Both the position numbers and the translations under genes were made by a program. 64,000 nt of DNA, from positions 248,001 to 312,000 of the forward strand of contig NZ_JBBUTH010000001.1 in NCBI RefSeq assembly GCF_038066595.1, read 5' to 3'. The notes beneath the pieces are model-generated. The model was not told where the DNA came from and did not search any database. It worked only from the letters and a program-made list of their open reading frames with translations. Positions within the stretch are counted from its first letter, which is position 1. Each line of letters opens with the position of its first letter. Below, one piece after another: positions 43,218 through 53,881 of this stretch. This DNA is from Pseudaquabacterium inlustre. Lineage in GTDB: Bacteria > Pseudomonadota > Gammaproteobacteria > Burkholderiales > Burkholderiaceae_C.

Positions 43218-46115
43218 ATGAACCCGCCACCGCTGCCTTGCCCGCCCGAGCGCTGGCCCGTGTTCAGCGCCCGGCTGGATGCCCTGCTGGCCTTGCCCGA
43301 TGCCGCCGCCCGCGCCGCCGCGCTGGCCACCCTGCCCGCCGACGAGGCCGACCTGGCGCCGGCCCTGGCCGCGGTGCTGGCCGCCACACCCGCCACCGTG
43401 GGCGATGGCTTCCTGGATGCCGGCCCGCAGTGGCCCGCCAGCCCGGCCGGCGGCGAAGCGGACGCCGCTCCCGGCCTGCAGGCCGGCCAGCGCATCGGCC
43501 CGTATGCGCTGCTGCGCGAGCTGGGCCGCGGCGGCATGGGCGTGGTGTGGCTGGCCGAGCGCGCCGATGGCGCCTTCCAGCGCCAGGTGGCGCTGAAGCT
43601 GCCGCACCGCCACCTGCTGGAGAACCTCAACGCCGCCGCGGTGCGCGAACGCTTCGCCCGCGAGCGCGACATCCTGGCCGGGCTGGCGCATCCGCACATC
43701 GCCGCCTTCTTCGATGCCGGCGTCACGTCCGAGGGCCAGCCCTGGCTGGCGCTGGAGGCCGTGCCGGGCGAGCCGATCACCGACTGGTGCCGTTGCCATG
43801 CCCTGCCGCTGGCGCAGCGGCTGGCGCTGTTCGGCCAGGTACTCGATGCGGTGGACCATGCCCACGCCCGCTTCGTGGCGCACCGCGACATCAAGCCGGC
43901 CAATGTGCTGGTGACGCCCGAGGGCCAGGTCAAGCTGCTGGATTTCGGCATCGCCCGCCTGCTGCACGCCGACGACCCCGCCGGTGCCGACAGCACCGCG
44001 CTGACGCGCGAAGGCAGCGTGCTGGCCACGCCGCGCTACGCCGCGCCCGAGCAGCTGGCCGGTGGCCCGGTGACCGCCGCCACCGACGTGCATGCGCTCG
44101 GGCTGATGCTGTTCGAGCTGCTGACCGACACGCCCGCCTTCGACGGCGCCGCACCCGCACTCGCACCCGCGCGACCGCAGGACCGCGAGCCACCGCTGCC
44201 CTCGCGCCGCGCGGCCACCCCGGCGCTGCACCGCGCGCTGGCCGGCGACCTGGATGCGATCACGGTGCGCGCGCTGCAGCCCGATCCGGCGGCGCGCTAC
44301 GCCTCGGTGGCGGCGCTGGCCGATGACCTGCGCCGCCAGCGCGAGCACCGGCCGATCCGCGCGCGCCGCATCACCGTGTGGGCCCAGGCATGGCGCTACG
44401 CAAGGCGGCACCGCCTGCCGGTGGCGCTGGCCTCTGCGCTGGTCGTAGCACTGCTCGCCGGCAGCGCCGGCGTGGCCTGGCAGGCGCACGAGGCACGCAC
44501 CCAGGCGCGCCGTGCCGAGGCCGTGAAAGACTTTCTGCTGGGCGTGTTCAGCGCCGCCGATCCGCGCCTGGCCGGTGGCAAGCCCGATGGCGCCACCACC
44601 GCCAAGACCCTGCTCGACCGCAGCGCCGCGCGCATCGACGAACGCTTTGCCACCGACCCCGAGCTGCGCATCGAGCTGCTGCGCACCGCCGCCGACATCT
44701 ACCGCGAGCTGGGTGAGCAAGGCGCCTACCAGGCCCTGCAGCAGCGCCAGCTGGCCCTGGTGCGGGATCGATTCGGGCCGTTGCACGACAACATCCTGAC
44801 GGCCGGCCTGGAAGCCGCGACCCAGGCCTATTTGGCCGGCGACCCGGCCGAGTGCCGCCGCCTGCTGGCCGGCCTGGACGCGCCGATCCGCCAGGCCGGC
44901 CGCGACCGCTCGGCGCTGCGCGCGCACTGGTGGATGAACCAAGGCATCTGCCAGCGCGACCAGCCCGACCAGGCCGCCGCGCGCCTGGCCGCGCTGCAGC
45001 GCGCCGAGGCCCTGTTCGCCGATGTCGAGCCTGGCCAGCGCGGCCATGTCACGGCGTGGGCGGAGATCGCCACCGAGCACAACTCGGCGCTGCGCCTGAC
45101 CGAGGCCATGGCCGCCAACCAGCGGGCCATTGCGCTGGCCGAGCAACTGCCGCAGCGCAACGAGGCCGAGCTGCAAACCCTGTACGGCAACCTTGGCCTG
45201 TACCTGCAGCAGGCCGGGCGGCTGGCCGAGTCGGCGGTGGCGCTGGGCCGCGCGGCCGACATCGCCGAGCGCACCAGCGGTGCCGACTTTCCCACCGCCT
45301 GGGTGCCGCGCGCCCGCCACGCCCGCACGCTGCACCTGGCTGGCGACCGCGCCGCCGCCCTGCCGCTGTTCGAGGCCCTGATGCGCCGCCTGCCGCCGGC
45401 CGAGCAGGCCACGCCCGACGCCAGCCTGGCGCGTGAGCAGTACGGCGAGCGCCTCACCGCCGAAGGCCGGCCCGATCTGGCGCTGCCGCTGCTGCAGGCC
45501 GCCGAAGCCGGCTTCCGGCGCAAGGCCAGCTTCGAGTTCGACCTGCGCCGCTGCCGGCGCAGCCTGGGCGATGCGCTGGCCCAACTGGGCCGCCTTGACC
45601 AGGCGCGCGAGGTGCTGGCCCTGGCCAAGGCCGACTACGAGGCGCATGACGCGCCGCAGGCCCAGCCCAGCGTGGCGATGCAGGAACGCTGGGCCCGCCT
45701 GCTGCTGGAAACGGGCGATCTGGCGGGCGCGCAGCAGCACTACCAGCGGCTGATCGCCGTGGCCGCCAACCAGAACTGGGCGCATGTGACGCTGGCCCAT
45801 GCCGGCCTGGCGCGCGTGGCGCTGGCCCGCGGCGAGTCCGCGGCGGCGCTGCAGCACAGCGCCGATGCGCTGGCCGGCTGGCAGGCGCTCACCGGCTTTC
45901 GCGACGTGCGCATGCAGCACCACCTGTGGCGGGTGCGCGCCGCCGCGCTGCTGGCGCATGGCCAGGCGGGCCAGGCGGGCCAGGCCGCCCAGACGCCCCA
46001 GACGCCCCAGGTGGCCGAAGGCCGTGCGCTGCGCGAGCAGGCGCTGGCCGCCGCCCGCCGCACCGACGCGCCCGGCAGCCGCACGCTGACCCAGGCCGAC
46101 TACCTGGGGCTGTGA
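43218..46115 (+). CDS. Membrane Ser/Thr protein kinase with TPR-like sensor region
   Basis: A 965-residue protein. Residues 95-365 are a Hanks-type kinase: glycine loop ELGRGGMGVV (101-110), VALKLPHR with the lysine, HRDIKPANV near 221, LLDFGIAR and YAAPEQ. A single hydrophobic segment at about 397-420 (LPVALASALVVALLAGSAGVAW) follows, then about 540 residues of helical TPR-like repeats outside or inside the membrane depending on orientation. A short repetitive stretch of Gly-Gln-Ala and Gln-Thr-Pro units (about 45960-46012) interrupts the end. It is cotranscribed with the ECF sigma factor and probably controls it by phosphorylation, as known for this pairing. Confidence 0.92.
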   Translation: MNPPPLPCPPERWPVFSARLDALLALPDAAARAAALATLPADEADLAPALAAVLAATPATVGDGFLDAGPQWPASPAGGEADAAPGLQAGQRIGPYALLRELGRGGMGVVWLAERADGAFQRQVALKLPHRHLLENLNAAAVRERFARERDILAGLAHPHIAAFFDAGVTSEGQPWLALEAVPGEPITDWCRCHALPLAQRLALFGQVLDAVDHAHARFVAHRDIKPANVLVTPEGQVKLLDFGIARLLHADDPAGADSTALTREGSVLATPRYAAPEQLAGGPVTAATDVHALGLMLFELLTDTPAFDGAAPALAPARPQDREPPLPSRRAATPALHRALAGDLDAITVRALQPDPAARYASVAALADDLRRQREHRPIRARRITVWAQAWRYARRHRLPVALASALVVALLAGSAGVAWQAHEARTQARRAEAVKDFLLGVFSAADPRLAGGKPDGATTAKTLLDRSAARIDERFATDPELRIELLRTAADIYRELGEQGAYQALQQRQLALVRDRFGPLHDNILTAGLEAATQAYLAGDPAECRRLLAGLDAPIRQAGRDRSALRAHWWMNQGICQRDQPDQAAARLAALQRAEALFADVEPGQRGHVTAWAEIATEHNSALRLTEAMAANQRAIALAEQLPQRNEAELQTLYGNLGLYLQQAGRLAESAVALGRAADIAERTSGADFPTAWVPRARHARTLHLAGDRAAALPLFEALMRRLPPAEQATPDASLAREQYGERLTAEGRPDLALPLLQAAEAGFRRKASFEFDLRRCRRSLGDALAQLGRLDQAREVLALAKADYEAHDAPQAQPSVAMQERWARLLLETGDLAGAQQHYQRLIAVAANQNWAHVTLAHAGLARVALARGESAAALQHSADALAGWQALTGFRDVRMQHHLWRVRAAALLAHGQAGQAGQAAQTPQTPQVAEGRALREQALAAARRTDAPGSRTLTQADYLGL

Positions 46116-46179
46116 CGCGCCAGCGCGCTGGACGCGGCACTCCAATGGCCGCACCGGGCAGCCGCGACAATCCCGGCCC

Positions 46180-47013
46180 ATGTCCGTTCCGCAGTCCGGC
46201 GATCGCGCCCACGCCCCCACCCTGGTCTTCGCCCACGCCAACGGCTTTCCGGCCTGCAGCTACCGCCAGCTGTTCGCAGCGTGGCGCGCCGCCGGCTGGC
46301 GCGTGGTGGCGCCGCCCATGCTGGGCCACGACCCGGCCTACCCGGTGGCCAGCAACTGGGCGCGGCTGCGCGACCAGCTGGCCGATTTCAGTGCCCGGGA
46401 AGCCCCCGGCGGCGCCTGGCTGGTGGGCCACTCGCTGGGCGGGCTGCTGAGCCTGATGGTGGCCAGCAAGCACCCCGAGCGCGTGCGCGGCGTGGTGCTG
46501 CTGGATTCACCGGTCATCACCGGCTGGCGCGCGCACAGCGTGCAGGTGCTCAAGGCCAGCCGGCTGATGCCGCGCGTGTCGCCCGGCAAGGTGTCGCAGA
46601 CCCGGCGCATGGCCTGGCCCAGCCGCGAGGCGGCGCACGCCCACTTCGCGGCCAAGCGCAAGTTCGCACGCTGGGCGCCCGACGTGCTGGCCGACTACCT
46701 GCGCGACGGGCTGGTCGAGGCCGCCGACGGCAGCGTGACGCTGGCCTTCACGCGCGAGGTGGAAACGCGCATCTACAACACCCTGCCTCACCACCTGGGC
46801 ACGATGCTGCGCCGCCACCCGCTGCGCTGCCCGCTGGGCTTCGTGGCCGGCACGCGCTCGCGCGAGGTGCGCCAGGGCGGGCTGGACACCGCCCACCGCC
46901 TGGCCGGCGAGCGCTTCGCCTGGATCGAGGGCTCGCACCTGTACCCGATGGAACGCCCGGCCGAGACGGCCGCCACGGTGCTGACGCTGCTGGGCACCAT
47001 GGTCGCGGTCTGA
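46180..47013 (+). CDS. Alpha/beta hydrolase
   Basis: A 277-residue alpha/beta-hydrolase. VFAHANGFPACSYRQLF forms the oxyanion strand, VGHSLGG the nucleophile elbow near residue 91, and EGSHLYPMERP the catalytic His region. It resembles the MhpC-like esterases with HANGFP motifs; the substrate is unknown. It follows the kinase gene by 64 bp. Confidence 0.87.
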   Translation: MSVPQSGDRAHAPTLVFAHANGFPACSYRQLFAAWRAAGWRVVAPPMLGHDPAYPVASNWARLRDQLADFSAREAPGGAWLVGHSLGGLLSLMVASKHPERVRGVVLLDSPVITGWRAHSVQVLKASRLMPRVSPGKVSQTRRMAWPSREAAHAHFAAKRKFARWAPDVLADYLRDGLVEAADGSVTLAFTREVETRIYNTLPHHLGTMLRRHPLRCPLGFVAGTRSREVRQGGLDTAHRLAGERFAWIEGSHLYPMERPAETAATVLTLLGTMVAV

Positions 47014-47065
47014 TCCCCGTCAGCCGGCCGCCGGGCGTGGCGGCGGGCTGTGGAAACTACGCACG

Positions 47066-47116
47066 TCAGGGTTTTCCCGTGGTCGCATGATGCGCGACCC
47101 CTGAGGAAAACCCTGA
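47066..47116 (+). promoter_or_regulatory. dctA leader two-stem hairpin covering the ribosome binding site
   Basis: TCAGGGTTTTCC (47066-47077) and GGAAAACCCTGA (47105-47116) form a perfect 12-bp outer stem. Inside, GGTCGC (47081-47086) and GCGACC (47094-47099) form a 6-bp stem with a 7-nt loop. The outer stem ends one base before the dctA ATG and includes part of the Shine-Dalgarno GAGG (47103-47106). This could be an RNA structure that blocks translation, or on DNA an operator dyad. The whole gap to the upstream gene is 104 bp. Confidence 0.6.
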
Positions 47117-47117
47117 T

Positions 47118-48473
47118 ATGGCCGACCATTCCACCCCGATCACCGCTGCGGCTGCCAAGCCGCCGTTCTACCGCTCGCTGTATGCGCAGGTGCTGGCCGC
47201 CATTGCGCTCGGCGTGCTGCTGGGCCACTTCGCCCCGGCCACCGGCGAGGCCATGAAGCCCCTGGGCGACGGCTTCATCAAGCTGATCAAGATGATCATC
47301 GCGCCGATCATCTTCTGCACCGTCGTCGTCGGCATCGCCGGCATGGAGGACATGAAGAAGGTGGGCAAGACCGGCGGCCTGGCGCTGCTGTACTTCGAGA
47401 TCGTCAGCACGCTGGCGCTGATGATCGGCCTGGTCATCGTGAACCTGGTGGGCCCCGGCGTGGGCATGCACGTGGACGCCAAGGCGCTGGACACCAAGGC
47501 CATCGCCGCCTACACCGCACCGGGCAAGATGGGCAGCACCACCGAGTTCCTGCTCAACGTCATCCCCAGCAGCGTGGTCGATGCCTTCGCCAAGGGCGAC
47601 ATCCTGCAGGTGCTGCTGTTCTCGGTGCTGTTCGGCTTCGCGCTGCATGCCTTCGGCGGCCGCGGCACGCTGGTGTTCGACTTCATCGAGAAGCTCAGCC
47701 ACGTGCTGTTCCGCATCGTCGGCATCGTCATGAAGGTGGCGCCGATCGGTGCCTTCGGCGCGATGGCCTTCACCATCGGCAAGTACGGCGTGGGCTCGCT
47801 GGCCGCGCTGGGCCAGCTGATGGCCACCTTCTACCTGACCTGCGTGGTGTTCGTGTTCGGCGTGCTGGGCCTCATCGCCAAGGCGCACGGCTTCTCGATC
47901 TGGCGCTTCGTGCGCTACATCCGCGAGGAACTGCTGATCGTGCTGGGCACCAGCAGCAGCGAGAGCGTGCTGCCGCGCATGATGGCCAAGCTGGAGAACC
48001 TGGGCGCCAGCAAGAGCACCGTGGGCCTGGTGGTGCCCACCGGCTACAGCTTCAACCTCGACGGCACCAGCATCTACCTGACCATGGCCGCGGTGTTCAT
48101 CGCCCAGGCCACCGACACGCCGATGACGCTGACCCAGCAGCTCACGCTGCTGGCCGTGCTGCTGCTGACCAGCAAGGGCGCGGCCGGCGTCACCGGCTCG
48201 GGCTTCATCGTGCTGGCGGCCACGCTCAGCGCCGTGGGCAACGTGCCGGTGGCCGGCCTGGCGCTGATCCTGGGCATCGACCGCTTCATGAGCGAGGCGC
48301 GTGCGCTGACCAACCTGGTGGGCAACGGCGTGGCCACGCTGGTGGTGGCCAAGTGGTGCGGCGAGCTCGACAGCGACCGGCTGGAACACCACCTGGCGCA
48401 CGAGACGCTGGAAGAAGGCGACGCGCCCGAGGCGGTGCTGGACGCCACCGACGCGCAGATGGCCGGCCGCTGA
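47118..48473 (+). CDS. dctA: C4-dicarboxylate/cation symporter DctA
   Basis: A 451-residue dicarboxylate/amino acid:cation symporter. The sequence has the family helices (YAQVLAAIALGVLLGHFAP, LIKMIIAPIIFCTVVVGIAGM), the serine-rich GTSSSESVLPRMM hairpin and the TGYSFNLDGTSIYLTMAAVF and GAAGVTGSGFIVLAATL segments that bind substrate and sodium or protons. It imports succinate, fumarate and malate across the inner membrane. No terminator follows before the next gene. Confidence 0.96.
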   Translation: MADHSTPITAAAAKPPFYRSLYAQVLAAIALGVLLGHFAPATGEAMKPLGDGFIKLIKMIIAPIIFCTVVVGIAGMEDMKKVGKTGGLALLYFEIVSTLALMIGLVIVNLVGPGVGMHVDAKALDTKAIAAYTAPGKMGSTTEFLLNVIPSSVVDAFAKGDILQVLLFSVLFGFALHAFGGRGTLVFDFIEKLSHVLFRIVGIVMKVAPIGAFGAMAFTIGKYGVGSLAALGQLMATFYLTCVVFVFGVLGLIAKAHGFSIWRFVRYIREELLIVLGTSSSESVLPRMMAKLENLGASKSTVGLVVPTGYSFNLDGTSIYLTMAAVFIAQATDTPMTLTQQLTLLAVLLLTSKGAAGVTGSGFIVLAATLSAVGNVPVAGLALILGIDRFMSEARALTNLVGNGVATLVVAKWCGELDSDRLEHHLAHETLEEGDAPEAVLDATDAQMAGR

Positions 48474-48502
48474 CCGCGGCGGGCGGCAGGCCTGCGGAAT
48501 AA

Positions 48503-48523
48503 TTGGTCATACGATAAGACCAA
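48503..48523. promoter_or_regulatory. Candidate GntR (FadR-subfamily) operator
   Basis: TGGTCATACGA (48504-48514) fits the TNGTNNNACNA operator consensus of FadR-subfamily GntR regulators exactly. A wider dyad TTGGTC (48503-48508) and GACCAA (48518-48523) encloses it. It stands 45 bp before the dehydratase start. No GntR regulator gene is in the window. Confidence 0.5.
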
Positions 48524-48567
48524 GTCGCAGCGAGCAGCTGCCAGCCATCCGCAGGAGACAAGCCGCC

Positions 48568-49527
48568 ATGAGCCCCGCGCAAACGACCACCCCGACAGCC
48601 ACCGCCGCCGCCACCGCCCGCTACCGCGGCGTGTTCCCGGTGGTGCCCACGCCCTTCCACCCCGACGGCAGCCTCGACCTGCCGGGCCAGAAGCGCGTGG
48701 TCGATTTCATGATCGACGCCGGCTCCAACGGCCTGTGCATCCTGGCCAATTTCAGCGAGCAGTTCGTGCTCAGCGACGACGAGCGCGAGACGCTCACGCG
48801 GCTGATCCTCGAACACGTGGCCGGGCGCGTGCCGGTGATCGTCACCACCACGCACTTCAGCACCGACGTGTGCATCGCCCGCAGCCTGCGCGCCCAGGCG
48901 CAAGGCGCGGCCATGGTGATGGTGATGCCGCCCTACCACGGCGCCACGCTGCGCGTGGGCGAGGCCGCGGTGGGCGAGTTCTACCGCCGCCTGGCGGCCG
49001 CGCTGGCCATTCCGGTGATGGTGCAGGACGCGCCGATGGCCGGCACGCCGATGTCGGCCGCCTTCCTGGCCCGGCTGGCGCAGGAGACCGCGAACGTGCG
49101 CTACTTCAAGATCGAGACACCCGGCGCCGCCACCAAGCTGCGCGAGCTGATCGCGCTCGGCGGCGAGGCGATCGAGGGCCCCTGGGACGGCGAGGAAGCC
49201 ATCACGCTGCTGCCCGACCTGCACGCCGGCGCCACCGGCGCGATGACCGGCGGCGGCTACCCCGACGGCATCCGCCAGATCCTGGACGCCTGGACCGCCG
49301 GCGACCGCGACACCGCCGCCGAGCGCTACGCGCGCTGGCTGCCGCTGATCAACTACGAGAACCGCCAGGGCGGCATCCTCACCGCCAAGGCCCTGATGCA
49401 GGCCGGTGGCGTGATCGCCTGCGACGCGCCGCGCCACCCCTTCCCGCCCATGCATCCGGCCGTGCGTGAAGGCCTGCTGGCCACCGCACGCCCGCTCGAC
49501 CCGCTGGTGCTGCGCTGGGGGCGCTGA
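48568..49527 (+). CDS. DapA-superfamily dehydratase, probably L-2-keto-3-deoxyarabonate dehydratase
   Basis: A 319-residue class I aldolase-fold enzyme. The Schiff-base lysine is Lys181 (RYFKIETPG), the catalytic Tyr is in MPPYHGA, and the GTTGE loop of DapA is replaced by GLCILANFSEQF. That loop, together with EGPWDGEEAITLL and GAMTGGGYPDGI, agrees with what I remember of the Azospirillum L-KDA dehydratase (EC 4.2.1.43) of the L-arabinose oxidation pathway. No other pathway gene is adjacent, so the substrate assignment is moderate. A putative GntR operator precedes it. Confidence 0.75.
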   Translation: MSPAQTTTPTATAAATARYRGVFPVVPTPFHPDGSLDLPGQKRVVDFMIDAGSNGLCILANFSEQFVLSDDERETLTRLILEHVAGRVPVIVTTTHFSTDVCIARSLRAQAQGAAMVMVMPPYHGATLRVGEAAVGEFYRRLAAALAIPVMVQDAPMAGTPMSAAFLARLAQETANVRYFKIETPGAATKLRELIALGGEAIEGPWDGEEAITLLPDLHAGATGAMTGGGYPDGIRQILDAWTAGDRDTAAERYARWLPLINYENRQGGILTAKALMQAGGVIACDAPRHPFPPMHPAVREGLLATARPLDPLVLRWGR

Positions 49528-49539
49528 GCGGCCCACCCC

Positions 49540-49545
49540 TATAAT
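49540..49545 (+). promoter_or_regulatory. Candidate -10 element of pyrG
   Basis: A consensus TATAAT stands 13 bp after the end of the dehydratase gene and 83 bp before the pyrG start. No good -35 is visible at 17 bp upstream, where the sequence is G/C only. Confidence 0.5.
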
Positions 49546-49622
49546 CGCGCTTTACCACCAGAGCATTCGTGGGCGGCGCCGGCCAGCAGCCAGGCTGAGG
49601 TCCCGCACGGATGCGTCACGAC

Positions 49623-51266
<1,644 letters not shown>

Positions 51267-51282
51267 TCAGGGAGCGCGCGCG

Positions 51283-52140
51283 ATGCAACTGTGCGGATTC
51301 GACGTCGGCCTGGACCGGCCCTTCTTCCTGATCGCCGGCACCTGCTCGATCGAGAGCCTGCAGATGTCGCTCGACGTCGCCGGCACGCTGAAGGAGGCCT
51401 GCACGGCGCTCGGCATCCCGCTGGTCTACAAGGGCTCGTTCGACAAGGCCAACCGCTCGTCGGGCACCAGCCAGCGCGGCGTGGGCCTGGACGCCGGCCT
51501 GAAGATCCTGGATGAAGTGCGGCGCCAGACCGGCCTGCCGGTGATCACCGACGTGCACGACGAGGCCCAGGTGGCCCCGGTGGCCGCGGTGGTCGACATG
51601 CTGCAGACCCCGGCCTTCCTGTGCCGCCAGACCGATTTCATCCGTGCCGTGGCCCAGTCGGGCAAGCCGGTGAACATCAAGAAGGGCCAGTTCCTCGCGC
51701 CCTGGGACATGACCAACGTCATCGACAAGGCGCGGGCCGCGGCCCGCGAGGTGGGTCTGAGCGAAGACCGCTTCCTGGCCTGCGAGCGCGGCGTGAGCTT
51801 CGGCTACAACAACCTGGTGGCCGACATGAGCAGCCTGGCCGAGATGCGCAAGTCGGGCGCGCCGGTGGTGTTCGACGTGACCCACTCGGTGCAAAAGCCC
51901 GGCGGCCTGGGCGGCAGCAGCGGCGGCGCGCGCGAGATGGTGCCGGTGCTGGCGCGTGCCGGCGTGGGCGCCGGCGTGGCCGGCCTGTTCATGGAAACCC
52001 ACCCCGAGCCGGCCAAGGCCTGGTCGGACGGCCCCAACGCCGTGCCGCTGAAGCACATGCGCGCGTTGCTGGAGCAGTTGGTGGCACTCGACCGCGTGGT
52101 CAAGAGCCGGCCGCTGCTGGAAAACGACTTCGCCGCCTGA
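51283..52140 (+). CDS. kdsA: 3-deoxy-D-manno-octulosonate 8-phosphate synthase
   Basis: A 285-residue KDO8P synthase with a TIM-barrel fold. Seen are FFLIAGTCSIES, VYKGSFDKANRSS, VNIKKGQFLAPWDM, FDVTHSVQKPGG and METHPEPAKAWSDGPNA. It condenses arabinose 5-phosphate with phosphoenolpyruvate for lipopolysaccharide KDO. It lies 16 bp after pyrG. Confidence 0.97.
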   Translation: MQLCGFDVGLDRPFFLIAGTCSIESLQMSLDVAGTLKEACTALGIPLVYKGSFDKANRSSGTSQRGVGLDAGLKILDEVRRQTGLPVITDVHDEAQVAPVAAVVDMLQTPAFLCRQTDFIRAVAQSGKPVNIKKGQFLAPWDMTNVIDKARAAAREVGLSEDRFLACERGVSFGYNNLVADMSSLAEMRKSGAPVVFDVTHSVQKPGGLGGSSGGAREMVPVLARAGVGAGVAGLFMETHPEPAKAWSDGPNAVPLKHMRALLEQLVALDRVVKSRPLLENDFAA

Positions 52141-52159
52141 CCCCGACCGGAGCCCCGCC

Positions 52160-52468
52160 ATGCCCGCCGCCTACCTGATCGTCGAATCCAACATCAGCGA
52201 CCCCGAGGCCTTCAAGCGCTACATGGCGGCGGCGCCCGAGGTGGTGAAGGCCTTCGGCGGCGAGTACCTGGTGCGCGGCGGCCGCATGGCCGTGCAGGAA
52301 GGCGACTGGACACCGGCCCGCCTGACCGTGCTGCGCTACCCCAGCTTCGAGGCCGCGCAGGCCATGTACAACAGCCCCGGCTATGTTGCGGCCCGTGCCC
52401 TGCGCCAGGGCGCCACGGCCTGCTTCAACATGGTGCTGGTCGAAGGGGTGGACGCGCAGCCGGTCTGA
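52160..52468 (+). CDS. DUF1330 family protein
   Basis: A 102-residue DUF1330 protein with a ferredoxin-like (dimeric alpha/beta barrel) fold. It contains AYLIVESNISDPEAFKRYMAAAP, GGEYLVRGG and YNSPGYVAARALR, typical of the family. Function is not established. It is placed between kdsA and eno, a recurrent Burkholderiales arrangement. A CGACC unit is repeated four times at 52496-52515 before eno. Confidence 0.9.
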   Translation: MPAAYLIVESNISDPEAFKRYMAAAPEVVKAFGGEYLVRGGRMAVQEGDWTPARLTVLRYPSFEAAQAMYNSPGYVAARALRQGATACFNMVLVEGVDAQPV

Positions 52469-52549
52469 GCCGCCGCCCGCCCGAGAACCCCGCCTCGACC
52501 CGACCCGACCCGACCCGAGAATTCCAACTCCACTTTTCTGAGGACTTGC

Positions 52550-53836
52550 ATGAGCGCCATCGTCGACATCGTCGGACGTGAGATCCTGGACAGCCGCGGC
52601 AACCCCACCGTCGAGTGCGACGTGCTGCTGGAAAGCGGCGTGATGGGCCGCGCCGCCGTGCCCTCGGGCGCCAGCACCGGCAGCCGCGAGGCCATCGAGC
52701 TGCGCGATGGCGACAAGGCGCGCTACCTCGGCAAGGGCGTGCTCAAGGCCGTCAACCACATCAACACCGAGATCTCGGAAGCCGTGCTGGGCCTGGATGC
52801 CGCCGAGCAGGCCTTCCTGGACAAGACCCTGATCGACCTGGACGGCACCGAGAACAAGAGCCGCCTGGGCGCCAACGCCATGCTGGCCGTGTCGATGGCC
52901 GTGGCCCGCGCCGCGGCTGAAGAGAGCGGCCTGCCGCTGTACCGCTACTTCGGCGGCATGGGCGGCGTGCAGCTGCCGGTGCCGATGATGAACGTCATCA
53001 ACGGCGGCGCCCACGCCAACAACAGCCTGGACCTGCAGGAACTGATGATCATCCCCGTGGGCGCGCCGTCGTTCCGCGAGGCCCTGCGCTGGGGTGCCGA
53101 GACCTTCCATGCACTGAAGAAGATCCTGCACGACAAGGGCATCAGCACCGCCGTGGGCGACGAGGGCGGCTTCGCCCCCAGCGTCGAGAGCCATGAGGCC
53201 GCCATCCAGCTGATCCTGCAGGCCATCGACATGGCCGGCTACACCGCCGGCGAGCAGATCGCCATCGGCCTCGATTGCGCCGCCAGCGAGTTCTACAAGG
53301 ACGGCAAGTACGTGCTGGAAGGCGAAGGCGGCATCGCGCTGACCGCCGCGCAGTGGACCGACATGCTGGCCAGCTGGGTCGACAAGTACCCGATCATCAG
53401 CATCGAAGACGGCATGCACGAGGGCGACTGGGACGGCTGGAAGCTGCTGACCGAGCGCCTGGGTGGCAAGGTGCAGCTGGTGGGCGACGACCTGTTCGTC
53501 ACCAACACCAAGATCCTGAAGGAAGGCATCGACAAGGGCATCGCCAACTCGATCCTCATCAAGATCAACCAGATCGGCACGCTGACCGAGACCTTCGCCG
53601 CCATCGAGATGGCCAAGCGCGCCGGCTACACCGCCGTGATCAGCCACCGCTCGGGCGAAACCGAAGACTCCACCATCAGCGACATCGCCGTGGGCCTGAA
53701 CGCCGGCCAGATCAAGACCGGCTCGCTCAGCCGCTCGGACCGCATGGCCAAGTACAACCAGCTGCTGCGCATCGAGGAAGACCTCGGCGAAGTGGCCGTG
53801 TACCCCGGCCGCGCCGCGTTCTACAACCTGCGCTGA
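52550..53836 (+). CDS. eno: Enolase
   Basis: A 428-residue enolase of standard length. GREILDSRGNPTVE opens the capping domain; GANAMLAVSMA, the SIEDGMHEGDWDG metal site, GDDLFVTN and the SHRSGETEDS catalytic region follow. It interconverts 2-phosphoglycerate and phosphoenolpyruvate, which also feeds kdsA upstream. A GAGGA precedes the start by 6-7 nt. Confidence 0.98.
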   Translation: MSAIVDIVGREILDSRGNPTVECDVLLESGVMGRAAVPSGASTGSREAIELRDGDKARYLGKGVLKAVNHINTEISEAVLGLDAAEQAFLDKTLIDLDGTENKSRLGANAMLAVSMAVARAAAEESGLPLYRYFGGMGGVQLPVPMMNVINGGAHANNSLDLQELMIIPVGAPSFREALRWGAETFHALKKILHDKGISTAVGDEGGFAPSVESHEAAIQLILQAIDMAGYTAGEQIAIGLDCAASEFYKDGKYVLEGEGGIALTAAQWTDMLASWVDKYPIISIEDGMHEGDWDGWKLLTERLGGKVQLVGDDLFVTNTKILKEGIDKGIANSILIKINQIGTLTETFAAIEMAKRAGYTAVISHRSGETEDSTISDIAVGLNAGQIKTGSLSRSDRMAKYNQLLRIEEDLGEVAVYPGRAAFYNLR

Positions 53837-53881
53837 CCGGCGCAGCCGCGCACCCACCGCGACGACGAGAGGCGGCCCGCC

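Noticed and set aside
47087..47104. Five-codon ORF before dctA as a leader peptide gene
   Set aside because: It has no ribosome binding site and could arise by chance in the hairpin loop; mentioned only as a possibility in the dctA finding.
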